Shown piece by piece: positions 24,419-32,180 of a DNA stretch of 32,180 nt. A model generated the notes under the pieces. That model did not search any database. It was given only the letters and a program-made list of their open reading frames with translations, and had not been told where the DNA came from. The stretch's first letter is position 1; the number at the start of each line of letters is the position of its first letter. The stretch spans positions 1-32,180 of the forward strand of contig CAZJTF010000024.1 in the NCBI GenBank assembly GCA_964548565.1, written 5' to 3'. A program made the translations under genes and the position numbers. Origin of the DNA: CAYLLT01 sp964548565. Its GTDB lineage: Bacteria > Planctomycetota > Phycisphaerae > UBA1845 > PWPN01.

Positions 24419-26629
24419 ATGCATGTGTGGCAACTGCTGACCGCGATATCTGTCACGGTGTGTTTCGTCGTTCCGACGATCTGGCCGTGTGCGGCGAAGG
24501 CAGCTCGGCCCAGGCGCGAAGCGACTCCCGCTGCAACGCAGCCAGTGGTGGGTGCAAGTCGCCTGGTCGCAAGTGTCCGACCGTATACGCCTGATGCGGT
24601 CAGCGGATGTCCGGCAACGCCACGGACGGAGCGATTGCTGCAGGCCTGCTACGATTCGATCCGCGAATGGGGGGAAGTGCTCGCGACGCAGTTTCGTGCT
24701 GTCCCTGGCCAGCCTGACAAAGGCTACTACGGGCTGGGCGGCGAAAACGAGGACGAACTCCGCCCGATTACGTACGCGGCCCTGACCAATGCGTTTCTGA
24801 GTGTGGCCCAGCCGCCGGCAAACGCAGTGTCCCCCGAAGTACGCAGACGGTCACGCGACCATGCGATCGCCGCCCTGCGGTACCTGACAGACGGACACGT
24901 TACCGGGCTCGGCACATGCGCGAATGGCAGGCAATGGGGCCATGGATGGCAATCGGCGATGTGGTCGCGCAGCACGGGTCTCGCCGGCTGGCTGATGTGG
25001 ATGGAACTGGACGACGAACTCAAATGCGCGGTCGCACGGCTGGTCGAATCGGAGGCGGATCGGTTTCTCCGGATCAAGCCAAAGAGCAGCGAGAACAGGG
25101 ACACTGGTGCGGAAGAGAACGCGTGGAACGCCCTCATCCTGTCGCTTGCGACGAATATGCTGCCGGAACACCCGCGGGCCGGCGAGTGGGACCGAGCCGC
25201 GAAACTGTACCTGTACAACACGCTTTCGCGGGCAGTGGACGAGAACAACCACGCTGTGGGTGACGACGGCCTTGCCATACGCGAGTGGGTAACGACCGTC
25301 AACGCTCACCCGGACTGCACGGTCGAGAACCACGGGCTCGTTCACGTGGGTTATCTGAAGCTCACGGTCGGCGAGATGCTGGAAAACGGCGTGCATTACC
25401 TGCTCACCGGGCGTCCGGTCCCGCAGGCATGCTTCCACAATCTCGAGCCGGCCTTCGACGTGCTGATGCGCTGCATGTCGTGGGACGGCGCTCCGATCTA
25501 CTTCGGCGGAAACGACTGGAAGATCATCCACACGCAATGCACCGACCTCCTGATGTATGCGTCCTTGAGCACGGTGCGCAAAGACGCTTCATGCGCGCTG
25601 CTGGAGGACCGGGCGATCGACGTGCTGCGACGGATTCAGCAGAGTGAGGACGGCTACTACAATGTTCGACGCGATCTCGAGTACAGCGGTCAGGCGTGCT
25701 CACGGATCATCGACTGCTATCTCCTGCATGCACTCCTCGGCGAGGGGGCGACGCCCGCGTCCGAGACCGAGCTGGATCAGCGCGTCAGCGGGGTGACGTA
25801 TCTGCGCTACGCGCAGGCCGTCCTGCATCGTACCCCGACAAAGTTCGCTTCGTTCACGTGGGGTCCGCAGCGGCTTGGCCTCGCGCTGCCGCGCGACGGA
25901 AGCTGGGTCGTGTGGCCGCACTTCGCATCGTATCTCGGCACGATCGAGGGGCAGCTGCCATCGCACAAGGGCGTGCAGGTCGTGGATGTTCGACATCGAC
26001 TTGCAGAGGATGGCTTTATCGTCGCCGGACGGTTGAAACGATCGGGGGGCGTGACGCAGGACTTCGCGTTCGCGTCACTGAAGAAGGATGTGACGGTCTA
26101 CATCGAGCGGATCCGCAGTGACAAGTCAGACGGCATCGTGTCGCGCGAGACCGGCATTATCGGCCACACCTACCCCCTCAACGCAAATGAGCGCGTGCTG
26201 ACAGGGCGACACGGCAGCACCCGCGTGATCGGGCTCGGTGGTGGTGACGACGTGATGGAAATGCGGACGGACTGGCTCAATCTGGCTGGGCGCGTCGGCT
26301 ACGTGGTCCGACGCTCGAAGGACCGCGCGAACGTCGTGCGCTACCACGGGCAGGAAAGGGGGACCGGCCGGGTCCCGATGCTCCAGGAATATGTGAGCCT
26401 GGTAGGAGACAGTAACGGCGTCCGCGGTCCCGGCCTGGACTGGGCGTGCGTGGTGACGTTTCTCAACCAGGCGGCGTCCGAGACGGCCAAATCGGCCGAC
26501 AACGTCGAGTTCACCGTCGAGGACGGGTCGGCCCAATGCACGGTCGGATCGGACGTGGTCCGTATTGATTTCAACACGATGGACAGCTCGGTGCAGGAGT
26601 CGCCACCTCAGCGGAACAGTCGAGGATGA
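24419..26629 (+). CDS. Secreted polysaccharide-lyase-like protein, copy 2 (intact)
   Basis: This 736-residue paralogue of the 3891-6167 protein shares the same layout. A signal peptide (LLTAISVTVCFVVPTIWPCAA) and linker are followed by a helical toroid with SRLVASVRPY, YYGLGGENEDELRPITYA, AEENAWNA, ENHG (Asn304-His305) and IYFGGNDW. A beta-rich C-terminal half starts near HRTPTKFASFTWG and includes TQDFAFASLKKDVTVYIER. The ATG at 24419 is chosen over the frame opening at 24299 because AGGAG lies 9 bases upstream and the signal peptide begins there. The gene overlaps the next one by 4 bases (ATGA). It probably cleaves an extracellular polysaccharide, but the substrate and even lyase versus hydrolase chemistry are not proven. 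Confidence 0.72.
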   Translation: MHVWQLLTAISVTVCFVVPTIWPCAAKAARPRREATPAATQPVVGASRLVASVRPYTPDAVSGCPATPRTERLLQACYDSIREWGEVLATQFRAVPGQPDKGYYGLGGENEDELRPITYAALTNAFLSVAQPPANAVSPEVRRRSRDHAIAALRYLTDGHVTGLGTCANGRQWGHGWQSAMWSRSTGLAGWLMWMELDDELKCAVARLVESEADRFLRIKPKSSENRDTGAEENAWNALILSLATNMLPEHPRAGEWDRAAKLYLYNTLSRAVDENNHAVGDDGLAIREWVTTVNAHPDCTVENHGLVHVGYLKLTVGEMLENGVHYLLTGRPVPQACFHNLEPAFDVLMRCMSWDGAPIYFGGNDWKIIHTQCTDLLMYASLSTVRKDASCALLEDRAIDVLRRIQQSEDGYYNVRRDLEYSGQACSRIIDCYLLHALLGEGATPASETELDQRVSGVTYLRYAQAVLHRTPTKFASFTWGPQRLGLALPRDGSWVVWPHFASYLGTIEGQLPSHKGVQVVDVRHRLAEDGFIVAGRLKRSGGVTQDFAFASLKKDVTVYIERIRSDKSDGIVSRETGIIGHTYPLNANERVLTGRHGSTRVIGLGGGDDVMEMRTDWLNLAGRVGYVVRRSKDRANVVRYHGQERGTGRVPMLQEYVSLVGDSNGVRGPGLDWACVVTFLNQAASETAKSADNVEFTVEDGSAQCTVGSDVVRIDFNTMDSSVQESPPQRNSRG

Positions 26630-27642
26630 GAGGCAGCATGTCGTACACGAGCGATCGTTCATTGAAGCGCTACGGATGCATTGCCGGCACGTTTCTCGCG
26701 TCGTTGCTCGCTCTGCCGATTGCACATGCCGGCGAGGCAGTGAACCTGTTCGTGCTCGCAGGCCAGTCGAACATGGCCGGTAAGGCAGTCCCCGGGAGGC
26801 TGGTTGAAGAAGTCAAACCGTTTCCCGCGCACGTCCGGCTGCACACCAAGCATGGGTGGGGCCCGCTCCGCTGCGGGACGACATTCGGCCCGGAAATCGG
26901 GTTCGGCGTGGCGATGGCGCGGGCGTGGCCGGATGGGGAGATCGGGCTGATCAAGTGCGCGGTCGACGGCACCTCGCTCGCGACGCGCTGGCATCCATCG
27001 CATGGGGACCTTTACCCGAAGCTGATCGAGCAGGTACGCACCGCTACCAGTGAACTCAAATCGCAGGGCAGGCGCGTCGAGCTTCAGGCTGTCTTATGGA
27101 TGCAGGGGGAGAGCGACATGACCCGCCTCGAGTGGGCAAACGCGTACGGGGAGAATCTCATCGCGTTCATCAAGCGGCTGCGTTCGGATCTTGCCGCGCC
27201 TGAACTGCCGTTCATCTACGGCTTCACGTTCGGAATCAAGTACGCGCATCCTGACAACGTGCGGGGGGCGCAACTGGAACTGCATCGCCTGCTGCCAGCC
27301 ACGCGGCTGGTCTACAACGATGATTTGCCGCGAAGCACGAAGGACCTGATTCATCTTACCGAGCCTGGTGAACTCGAGTTAGGACGGCGTTTCGCGCGGG
27401 CGTACCTGGCGCTCCACGGCGGTTGCGACCACGACGGCGATGGCTTCAACGACCAGCCCGACCCGCCGTGCCGGATCGAGGACAACTGCCCGACCGTGTA
27501 CAACTTCACACAGAGCGATCATGACGGTGACGGGATCGGAGATGAGTGCGATGGGGCTACGAGCACGGCTCCCGGCCACAGAGTGACAATTGCGGCCCAG
27601 TCCCGTCCGGCCTCCTCGCGTGCAACGAACGGCGAGAAGTAG
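26626..27642 (+). CDS. Secreted SASA-family carbohydrate esterase with C-terminal thrombospondin-3 repeats
   Basis: The SGNH-type esterase fold related to sialate O-acetylesterases would remove acetyl or other acyl groups from sugars. Block I is LAGQSNMAGK with the nucleophile Ser48. GLIKCAVDGTS and AVLWMQGESD follow, and the late Asp240-x2-His243 (DLIH) completes the triad. After about 266 the sequence turns into Ca-binding thrombospondin type 3 repeats (CDHDGDGFNDQPDPPC, DNCPTVYN, SDHDGDGIGDECD) and a short polar tail. The signal peptide runs to about IAHAG. The ATG at 26626 overlaps the upstream stop (ATGA). The ATG at 26638, with GAGAGG four bases upstream, is an equally likely start. Coupling to the lyase-like gene suggests joint attack on an acylated glycan. 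Confidence 0.83.
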   Translation: MRGSMSYTSDRSLKRYGCIAGTFLASLLALPIAHAGEAVNLFVLAGQSNMAGKAVPGRLVEEVKPFPAHVRLHTKHGWGPLRCGTTFGPEIGFGVAMARAWPDGEIGLIKCAVDGTSLATRWHPSHGDLYPKLIEQVRTATSELKSQGRRVELQAVLWMQGESDMTRLEWANAYGENLIAFIKRLRSDLAAPELPFIYGFTFGIKYAHPDNVRGAQLELHRLLPATRLVYNDDLPRSTKDLIHLTEPGELELGRRFARAYLALHGGCDHDGDGFNDQPDPPCRIEDNCPTVYNFTQSDHDGDGIGDECDGATSTAPGHRVTIAAQSRPASSRATNGEK

Positions 27643-27659
27643 TCCGCCGGGCCAGGTCG

Positions 27660-27683
27660 TGGCGTGACCCAGTTACCACGCCA
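27660..27683 (+). other. Hairpin abutting the URO-D gene ribosome binding site
   Basis: TGGCGTG (27660-27666) and CACGCCA (27677-27683) form a perfect 7 bp stem with a 10-base loop. The right arm ends on the first base of the AGGAAG ribosome binding site of the next gene. No T-run follows, so a terminator is unlikely. It could affect translation or mRNA stability. Confidence 0.35.
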
Positions 27684-27697
27684 GGAAGAATTCGTCC

Positions 27698-28696
27698 ATG
27701 CTGTCGAGAGAGCGTGTTTTTGAGACCATCGCACACCGGGAGCCGGACCGGGTGCCCCTGTACTGCTGGCTCTTCCACCTCGAGCAGTTCCCGGAGATCG
27801 AGCGTCGATTCGGCTCGCTGCGTGACTTTTACGATCGGCTTCACCTCGACATGGTACAGACCTATCCGGAGTTTCCAATTCTGCCGCCGAAGAGCCCCAG
27901 CCAGGGAGGGCATGCGGATAACGCCTCGCGCACTATCTACGGCGAGGTGTACACGCTCGAGGAGGCTTTGGACGCTCCGTTTCATGATCCAGACGACCCG
28001 GCGATGTATGCGACAATCCGGGACGACATCCGCTTTCACAAGGCTTTGAAGGGCAGGGCGGTTTTCGTGCGGGCGCAGGGTGTTTTCGAGGGTGCGAGCT
28101 TCATGATCGGCCTGCAGCCCGAACTGGAAGCGACTCTCCTCAATCCGCAGGGGCTGGCCCGTTTGTTCGAGAAGATTGCGTCATGGACAACGCGCTACAT
28201 TGACAACCTGGTGGACATGGGTGCGGATGTCATCCACGTGTCCGATGACTGGGGAGCCAATAACAACCTCCTGTTCTCACCGAGGACCTTTCTCGAACTC
28301 GTGGTGCCCTTCGAGAGCATTATCACGCGGCATGCGAAACGGCGCGGGGCTCTGTTGAGCCTTCACAGCGACGGCTGCATCTGGAAGGCCCTGGACAAGG
28401 TGGTGGAAATGGGCTTTCACGTGGTCCATCCGATCCAGAAGTCGGCCAACATGGACTGCGCGGAGTTCAAGCAACGCTATGGCGGGAAGCTTTGCATGTA
28501 TGGTGGACTGGATGTCCGCACGACACTGGGGTTCGGGCGTCTGGACGATGTCCGGCGGGAGATCTCATATTCCATGCGTCACATGAAGCCAGGAGGTGGC
28601 TTTATCTTCTGCACCTCCCACACCCCGATGGCTCATTGCACCGTGGACGAGCTTACAGAGGCGTACGATTTCGCCTATGAGCTCGCGGCGTTTTGA
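27698..28696 (+). CDS. Uroporphyrinogen-decarboxylase-superfamily protein (catabolic-locus paralogue)
   Basis: The 332 residues have the URO-D (beta/alpha)8 fold signature. The N-terminus is RVFETIAHREPDRVPLY, followed by an IHVSDDWGANNNLLFSP block, then LLSLHSDGCIWKALDKVVEMGFHVVHPIQ and a late GGLDVRTTLGFG. The HSDG segment replaces the HxCG motif typical of MtaA-like corrinoid methyltransferases. True heme-pathway HemE is unlikely given the divergent N-terminus and the context. Such paralogues recur in planctomycete and lentisphaeral sugar-use loci, and their reaction is not known. The ATG at 27698 follows AGGAAG. It probably acts in the cytoplasm on an imported product or as a demethylase for methylated sugars, which is speculation. 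Confidence 0.8.
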   Translation: MLSRERVFETIAHREPDRVPLYCWLFHLEQFPEIERRFGSLRDFYDRLHLDMVQTYPEFPILPPKSPSQGGHADNASRTIYGEVYTLEEALDAPFHDPDDPAMYATIRDDIRFHKALKGRAVFVRAQGVFEGASFMIGLQPELEATLLNPQGLARLFEKIASWTTRYIDNLVDMGADVIHVSDDWGANNNLLFSPRTFLELVVPFESIITRHAKRRGALLSLHSDGCIWKALDKVVEMGFHVVHPIQKSANMDCAEFKQRYGGKLCMYGGLDVRTTLGFGRLDDVRREISYSMRHMKPGGGFIFCTSHTPMAHCTVDELTEAYDFAYELAAF

Positions 28697-28758
28697 GTAT
28701 GCATGCGTCATGCGTCAACAGGCCGCCGCATGGCTGAAACCTCAATGACCGAGGGATT

Positions 28759-30546
28759 ATGACCAGCCTTGACTACAGCGTTCTGGTCCTCTACGCCGCG
28801 GGGCTCCTGATCGTCGGCGGCATTTTCAGCCGGCAGATGAAGGACTCGTCCGAGATGTTCGCAGCCGGGCGGCGCTCGCCCTGGTGGGTCTCCGGCGTGT
28901 CCGGCTTTATGGCGATCTTCACCGCCGGCACATTTGTTGTCTGGGGCGGCATTGCCTTCCGGCTGGGTGCGGTGGCGGTCACGATCCTGGTTTGTTCGGG
29001 GGGAATCAGCACCGTGCTGGCGGCCTACCTGCTGGCTGGGCGGTGGCGCCGGCTTGGGGTGACGACGGCGGCCGAATATGTGCGCCTCCGGTACGGTGAA
29101 GGAGCTGTGCACTTCTACACCTGGCTTAATCTCGTCTACAAGATCATTTCTCTTGGGATCGCGCTGTACGCCTTGGCAGTGATCCTCAGCGCACTGGTCC
29201 CACTCCGGTCGGGACACGTCCTGTGTGACCCGGCGACGGGATGCCTCGCGGTGAAGTGGGCACTGATCATTTGTGGTGGCGTGGTCATCGCCTACACGGT
29301 TGCGGGCGGTCTATGGGCGGTTTTAACCAACGACGTCGTTCAGTTCACAGTGCTTTCGCTGTCCGTCGCGGTCGTCGTTCCCCTGACGCTGGCGAAGGTG
29401 GGCGGGACGGGTGCGTTCGTCGCCAAGGCACCGCCGGGCTTCTTCTCGCCAGCCGCAGGCGAATACTCGTGGGCATTTCTGCTCGTCTGGGTGCTGATCA
29501 ACTTCTTCAGGCACGGCGGAGAGTGGGCTTACGTCCAGCGCTTCCTCTGCGTCCCCTCGGTTAGTGATGCCCGCAAGTCTGCACTGCTCATCGCAGCACT
29601 CTTCATCGTGAGCCCGTTCCTCTGGATGCTTCCGCCGATGGTGTACCGCGCGATCGATCCGCAGGCGAACCCCGAACAAGCCTACATCTTGGCGTGCAAG
29701 GCGGTTCTTCCCAGCGGAATGCTCGGCATGATGCTGGCTGCGATGTTCTCCGCAACCGCCAGCACGATGAGTTCCGAGCTGAATGTGTATGCGGGTGTGC
29801 TCACGCGCGATGTGTACCGTCGGTGGGTCGCACCCGCGGCCTCGGAACGTCACCTGGTTTTTGCCGGAAGGCTGCTCACCGCGCTCATCGGCGGTGTGGT
29901 GATTCTGTTTGCGATGCTGGTTCCGCGGCTTGGCGGGGCGGAGAAGCTTGTGGTCACGTTGATCACTGTCTTCGCTGCAGCCATGGTCGCGCCGACGATC
30001 TGGGGCCTGTATTCGAAGCGGGCCAATACGACCTTCGTGTGGGTGACGGTGCTCGTGTCGTTCACAGCGGCCGCGGCAATCGAGCTCGGCTTCGGGTCCG
30101 TGTCAGGCGAAGGCGGCCTGCGAGCGTGGATCGCAGCGCACATGGCGCTGGCCAGAGCATTGACAGGGCTCCTGGTACCGCTGATTGTCCTGCTCATTCT
30201 GGAGTTCTTCCACTCCCGCGCGGACGATGGCTGGGTGCGGCTTTCCCAGGTGCTGCGCGGATATGAGCAGCAGGCGACCGTAACAAGCTCGCCATTGCCG
30301 GCCCGCATCGTGTGTTGGAGCCTGGGCCTGCTCGGATCAATGGTCCTGCTGATTGCGCTCGCCGCCCGCGAGCAGCGGAGCGTCATGCTCGTTTTCGCAG
30401 CGGCTCTGCTGCTTCTGAGCGGCGGTCTTGGCATCTTCCGGAAGAGGCAACTGAAGGTGCTTCGGAGGCAGGTCTTTTTGAGTGACGCCGCGGAGCGTCA
30501 AGCCAAAAGTGAGGATTGCCTTCAGATTGCCGAAAGGACCGATTGA
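28759..30546 (+). CDS. Sodium:solute symporter (SSS family)
   Basis: This is a 595-residue integral membrane transporter of the SGLT/PutP-type LeuT fold with roughly 14-15 hydrophobic helices. The N-terminus (SLDYSVLVLYAAGLLIVGG) and the FAAGRRSPWWVSG loop are typical. The TM8 sodium-site block is AMFSATASTMSSELNVYAG, with Ser335, Thr336 and Ser338-339, followed by TRDVYRR. After helix 11 an extra C-terminal helical extension ends in a basic, charged tail. It probably imports a monosaccharide, polyol or uronic acid released outside, using the sodium gradient. The ATG at 28759 follows GAGGGATT. It lies 62 bases after the URO-D gene and is probably cotranscribed. Confidence 0.88.
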   Translation: MTSLDYSVLVLYAAGLLIVGGIFSRQMKDSSEMFAAGRRSPWWVSGVSGFMAIFTAGTFVVWGGIAFRLGAVAVTILVCSGGISTVLAAYLLAGRWRRLGVTTAAEYVRLRYGEGAVHFYTWLNLVYKIISLGIALYALAVILSALVPLRSGHVLCDPATGCLAVKWALIICGGVVIAYTVAGGLWAVLTNDVVQFTVLSLSVAVVVPLTLAKVGGTGAFVAKAPPGFFSPAAGEYSWAFLLVWVLINFFRHGGEWAYVQRFLCVPSVSDARKSALLIAALFIVSPFLWMLPPMVYRAIDPQANPEQAYILACKAVLPSGMLGMMLAAMFSATASTMSSELNVYAGVLTRDVYRRWVAPAASERHLVFAGRLLTALIGGVVILFAMLVPRLGGAEKLVVTLITVFAAAMVAPTIWGLYSKRANTTFVWVTVLVSFTAAAAIELGFGSVSGEGGLRAWIAAHMALARALTGLLVPLIVLLILEFFHSRADDGWVRLSQVLRGYEQQATVTSSPLPARIVCWSLGLLGSMVLLIALAAREQRSVMLVFAAALLLLSGGLGIFRKRQLKVLRRQVFLSDAAERQAKSEDCLQIAERTD

Positions 30547-30571
30547 GATCGGCTCTTCCAAGACTCGGCGT

Positions 30572-30590
30572 TGCCGTGTGTGACACGGCA
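30572..30590. promoter_or_regulatory. 19 bp perfect palindrome, candidate operator or hairpin
   Basis: TGCCGTGT-GTG-ACACGGCA is a perfect 8-3-8 inverted repeat between the symporter stop and the start of the oxidoreductase remnant. No T-run follows. The 8-3-8 spacing matches the palindrome at 16391-16409 upstream of the intact oxidoreductases, though the bases differ. It may be an operator for one of the LacI/GntR hybrids or a simple RNA hairpin. Confidence 0.5.
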
Positions 30591-30616
30591 TAGCTGGGAT
30601 CAGGTGGTGCGACATC

Positions 30617-30855
30617 GTGAACAGGGCAATTCACCTGTGTGCGCTGTTTCTGCTGACCACCCCGAGCTATGGCGTCGATGTGCTGGTCGAGGTAGAGTCA
30701 TTCGATCACGACGCCCATCTCAGATACGGCGGCTGGGTGCTCGACCAACAGAGCATGGATCAGATGGGTTCGCTCTACCTTTTGGCCCACGGCCTCGGAG
30801 AGCCCGTTGCCGATGCGACGCGGACACAGGCCTTTCCGCAGACGGGGCTCTATTG
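30617..30855 (+). pseudogene. Truncated N-terminus of a third FAD oxidoreductase (with signal peptide)
   Basis: A GTG at 30617 with an AGGTGG site opens a signal peptide (MNRAIHLCALFLLTTPSYG). After it comes a module clearly related to the N-terminus of the two minus-strand oxidoreductases: VEVESFDHD, then GGWVLDQQSMDQMGSLYLL and GLGEPVADA, ending FPQTGLY. Homology stops at Tyr (about 30854). The paralogues continue with RLWVRCKDW, but here the frame reads into unrelated sequence and overlaps the next gene out of frame until a stop at 31204. The FAD domain is absent. This is a gene cut by a rearrangement or an assembly join. The signal peptide sets it apart from the two intact copies, which have none. 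Confidence 0.8.
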
Positions 30856-30870
30856 TAAGAGGATGTTCGG

Positions 30871-32180
30871 ATGCGCAAGTACCGTCCTCAAGGATTTCGC
30901 GGGCCTGGCGATGCTCACCTGCCGGGCCTGGCCAGGCAGCTGCTGCAGGTACTCCGGGAGGCGCAAGCCGGGTTCGCGTACGACAGCCTGCGCCTGCGGA
31001 AGACGGAGCTCGCCCGGCTCGCAGAAATCCTCGTCGAGTTTGAGGAGGACATTCACAACGAGATTGGCATCTGGACGGCATACGAGGCGTACAACCGCGA
31101 GTTGTTCGGTGTGCTGCTCCCGTTCGCAACGAAGGACGATCCTCCTGCGGGTGTCTCGGTCGATCGCGTCAGGCACCTGCTGTGGGTGGTCTACCCTCAG
31201 CTGAGCCCTGGCCTCATCCTCTCGCCCAGGCACCAGGACCTTGAGCGGCTCGCGCAAGCGGCAGCTTGTTTCCTGGACGAGGCCTTCCACGCGGTCCCAA
31301 AGGGTTCGGGGGTCGCCGCGTTCCTCCGGACGTCCAACCGTTACGGCTGGGAAGTGAAACGCAAGCTGGTCTGGCTCGGCTCCTGCTCGTACATGTTCCG
31401 GCTGTTCCTGGCCGACTACCTCGAAGCGCAGAACCGCGGCCGATGGGATATCGGTCATGTTGATGACTTTCTCTGCCAGGAGTGCACGCTCTGGTCGGGG
31501 CTCGGGGCAATCGACATCCTGGCAGGCGTGCTGGATATTTCTGCAGCAGACCGCCTCGAGCTGCGGGGCTGGCACGAGCGCCATGCAGCGTTTTATCGCA
31601 TCGTTTCCGCCGGTATTGATTACCTGGAGGCTCAGAACGTCATCAGCGACAAGCCGTACCGAATCCGAATTGACGGGAACGTAGACCAGTTCAAGCCGGG
31701 GAACCTCGTGTTCGGCAGCCTGGTCTCGTGGCGCGGTGATTGGTACTGGTCCGGCGAGCAGGAGATCTGGACGAACACGGCCGGCATGGATGCCGAGGGG
31801 CTCCGCGACACAATGAAGCGAAAGAGCCCCGAGATCGTGTGCCGCTTCTGGAAGGAATATGAAGAGGTGGTGAGGCAGCGGGCGGAGGAGCTGCATCAGG
31901 CCTCACTGGCGTATCACGGGAAGGACCTGGTCGTCTATCCCGACGGGCTGTCCATGGCTGCCGACTGGCAGCAGGAAATCCGGAGTATGTGGGAAGCGCG
32001 GCCACCGGATGAGATTGAACAGTTGGTCAAAAAGCACCAGCTGAAGGATCGTCGCCCGGACATGAAGCTCCCACGGGATCTGCTGGAACACAGGAACGGC
32101 ATTGGTGTGTTCCTCAATGACGCAGAGGGCAAAGAGATTCTCTGCAATTTCAATTCCTTGGTGGAAGGGCTGCAACGCCG
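30871..32180 (+). CDS. Protein of unknown function, 3' end beyond the window
   Basis: From ATG 30871 the frame is open for at least 436 codons to the end of the window. An AAGAGG site lies 8 bases upstream and an in-frame TAA at 30856, so the start is well defined. The N-terminus is basic (MRKYRPQGFRG). A helical region with many Leu/Glu follows (LRKTELARLAEILVEFEEDI), then FLCQECTLWSGLG near 206-218. A beta-rich part contains QFKPGNLVFGSL and GDWYWSGEQEIW, and a charged helical part ends LCNFNSLVEGLQRR. No signal peptide or membrane segment is seen. I do not recognise the family, and nothing ties it to carbohydrate use. Its start just past the oxidoreductase breakpoint suggests it belongs to a different genomic block. 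It contributes no shadow of the upstream frames, and the continuous 1.3 kb frame makes it convincing. Confidence 0.78.
   Translation, partial: MRKYRPQGFRGPGDAHLPGLARQLLQVLREAQAGFAYDSLRLRKTELARLAEILVEFEEDIHNEIGIWTAYEAYNRELFGVLLPFATKDDPPAGVSVDRVRHLLWVVYPQLSPGLILSPRHQDLERLAQAAACFLDEAFHAVPKGSGVAAFLRTSNRYGWEVKRKLVWLGSCSYMFRLFLADYLEAQNRGRWDIGHVDDFLCQECTLWSGLGAIDILAGVLDISAADRLELRGWHERHAAFYRIVSAGIDYLEAQNVISDKPYRIRIDGNVDQFKPGNLVFGSLVSWRGDWYWSGEQEIWTNTAGMDAEGLRDTMKRKSPEIVCRFWKEYEEVVRQRAEELHQASLAYHGKDLVVYPDGLSMAADWQQEIRSMWEARPPDEIEQLVKKHQLKDRRPDMKLPRDLLEHRNGIGVFLNDAEGKEILCNFNSLVEGLQR

Noticed and set aside
27698..28696. hemE (heme-pathway uroporphyrinogen decarboxylase)
   Set aside because: The fold matches, but the N-terminus and the HSDG segment fit the catabolic-locus paralogues, and there are no other heme genes nearby.
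30855..31204. Continuation of the third oxidoreductase frame
   Set aside because: Past the breakpoint the product is Arg/Ser/Cys-rich with no similarity to the paralogues. A real gene occupies another frame of the same DNA.

Overview
This window is a GC-rich accessory locus for polysaccharide or sugar use, most likely from a Planctomycetota bacterium (Phycisphaerae-like) or a PVC relative such as Lentisphaerota. The lineage call is an inference from gene content. The signs are a DUF1559-type pseudopilin, a LamG protein ending in a PEP-CTERM anchor, a giant multi-LamG protein ending in a planctomycete-style dockerin/EF-hand pair, hybrid GntR/LacI regulators, FAD_oxidored proteins carrying carbohydrate-binding-like modules, and a URO-D paralogue beside an SSS symporter. 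I saw no rRNA, tRNA, CRISPR array, transposase or phage gene.

Layout. Positions 1-3465 (+) hold the 3' end of an unrecognised large protein and a secreted GH20/GH67/DUF4838-like barrel protein. After a 425 bp gene-poor gap, 3891-6167 (-) encodes a secreted polysaccharide-lyase-like protein with its own sigma70-like promoter. Positions 6498-10816 (+) form an apparent operon: zinc polyol-type dehydrogenase, PfkB sugar kinase and two hybrid GntR/LacI regulators. Convergent to it, 16329-10656 (-) is a two-gene operon of FAD-dependent oxidoreductases. Their 5' ends share 616 bp with only two mismatches.

A divergent control region (16330-16754) with several palindromes leads into a long plus-strand series. 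It contains a LamG/PEP-CTERM protein, a third hybrid regulator, a pseudopilin, a 1128-residue four-LamG dockerin protein, a broken F5/8C plus lyase-like gene, an intact lyase-like paralogue, a SASA-type esterase with thrombospondin-3 repeats, a URO-D-family protein and an SSS symporter. The series ends in the first ~80 codons of a third oxidoreductase, cut off at about 30855. An unrelated gene of unknown function starts 15 bases later and runs off the window.

How it may work together (inference): secreted lyase-like enzymes and the SASA esterase would trim and de-acylate an extracellular glycan. LamG, dockerin, PEP-CTERM and pseudopilin proteins would capture it or help display the enzymes at the surface. 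The symporter would import products, and the dehydrogenase, kinase, oxidoreductases and URO-D protein would process them inside the cell. The three related regulators probably sense the released sugars. The most notable signals are the regulator-pseudopilin-LamG cassette, the uncharacterised lyase-like family sharing an ENHG motif, the recently homogenised oxidoreductase pair, and the 30.85 kb breakpoint.
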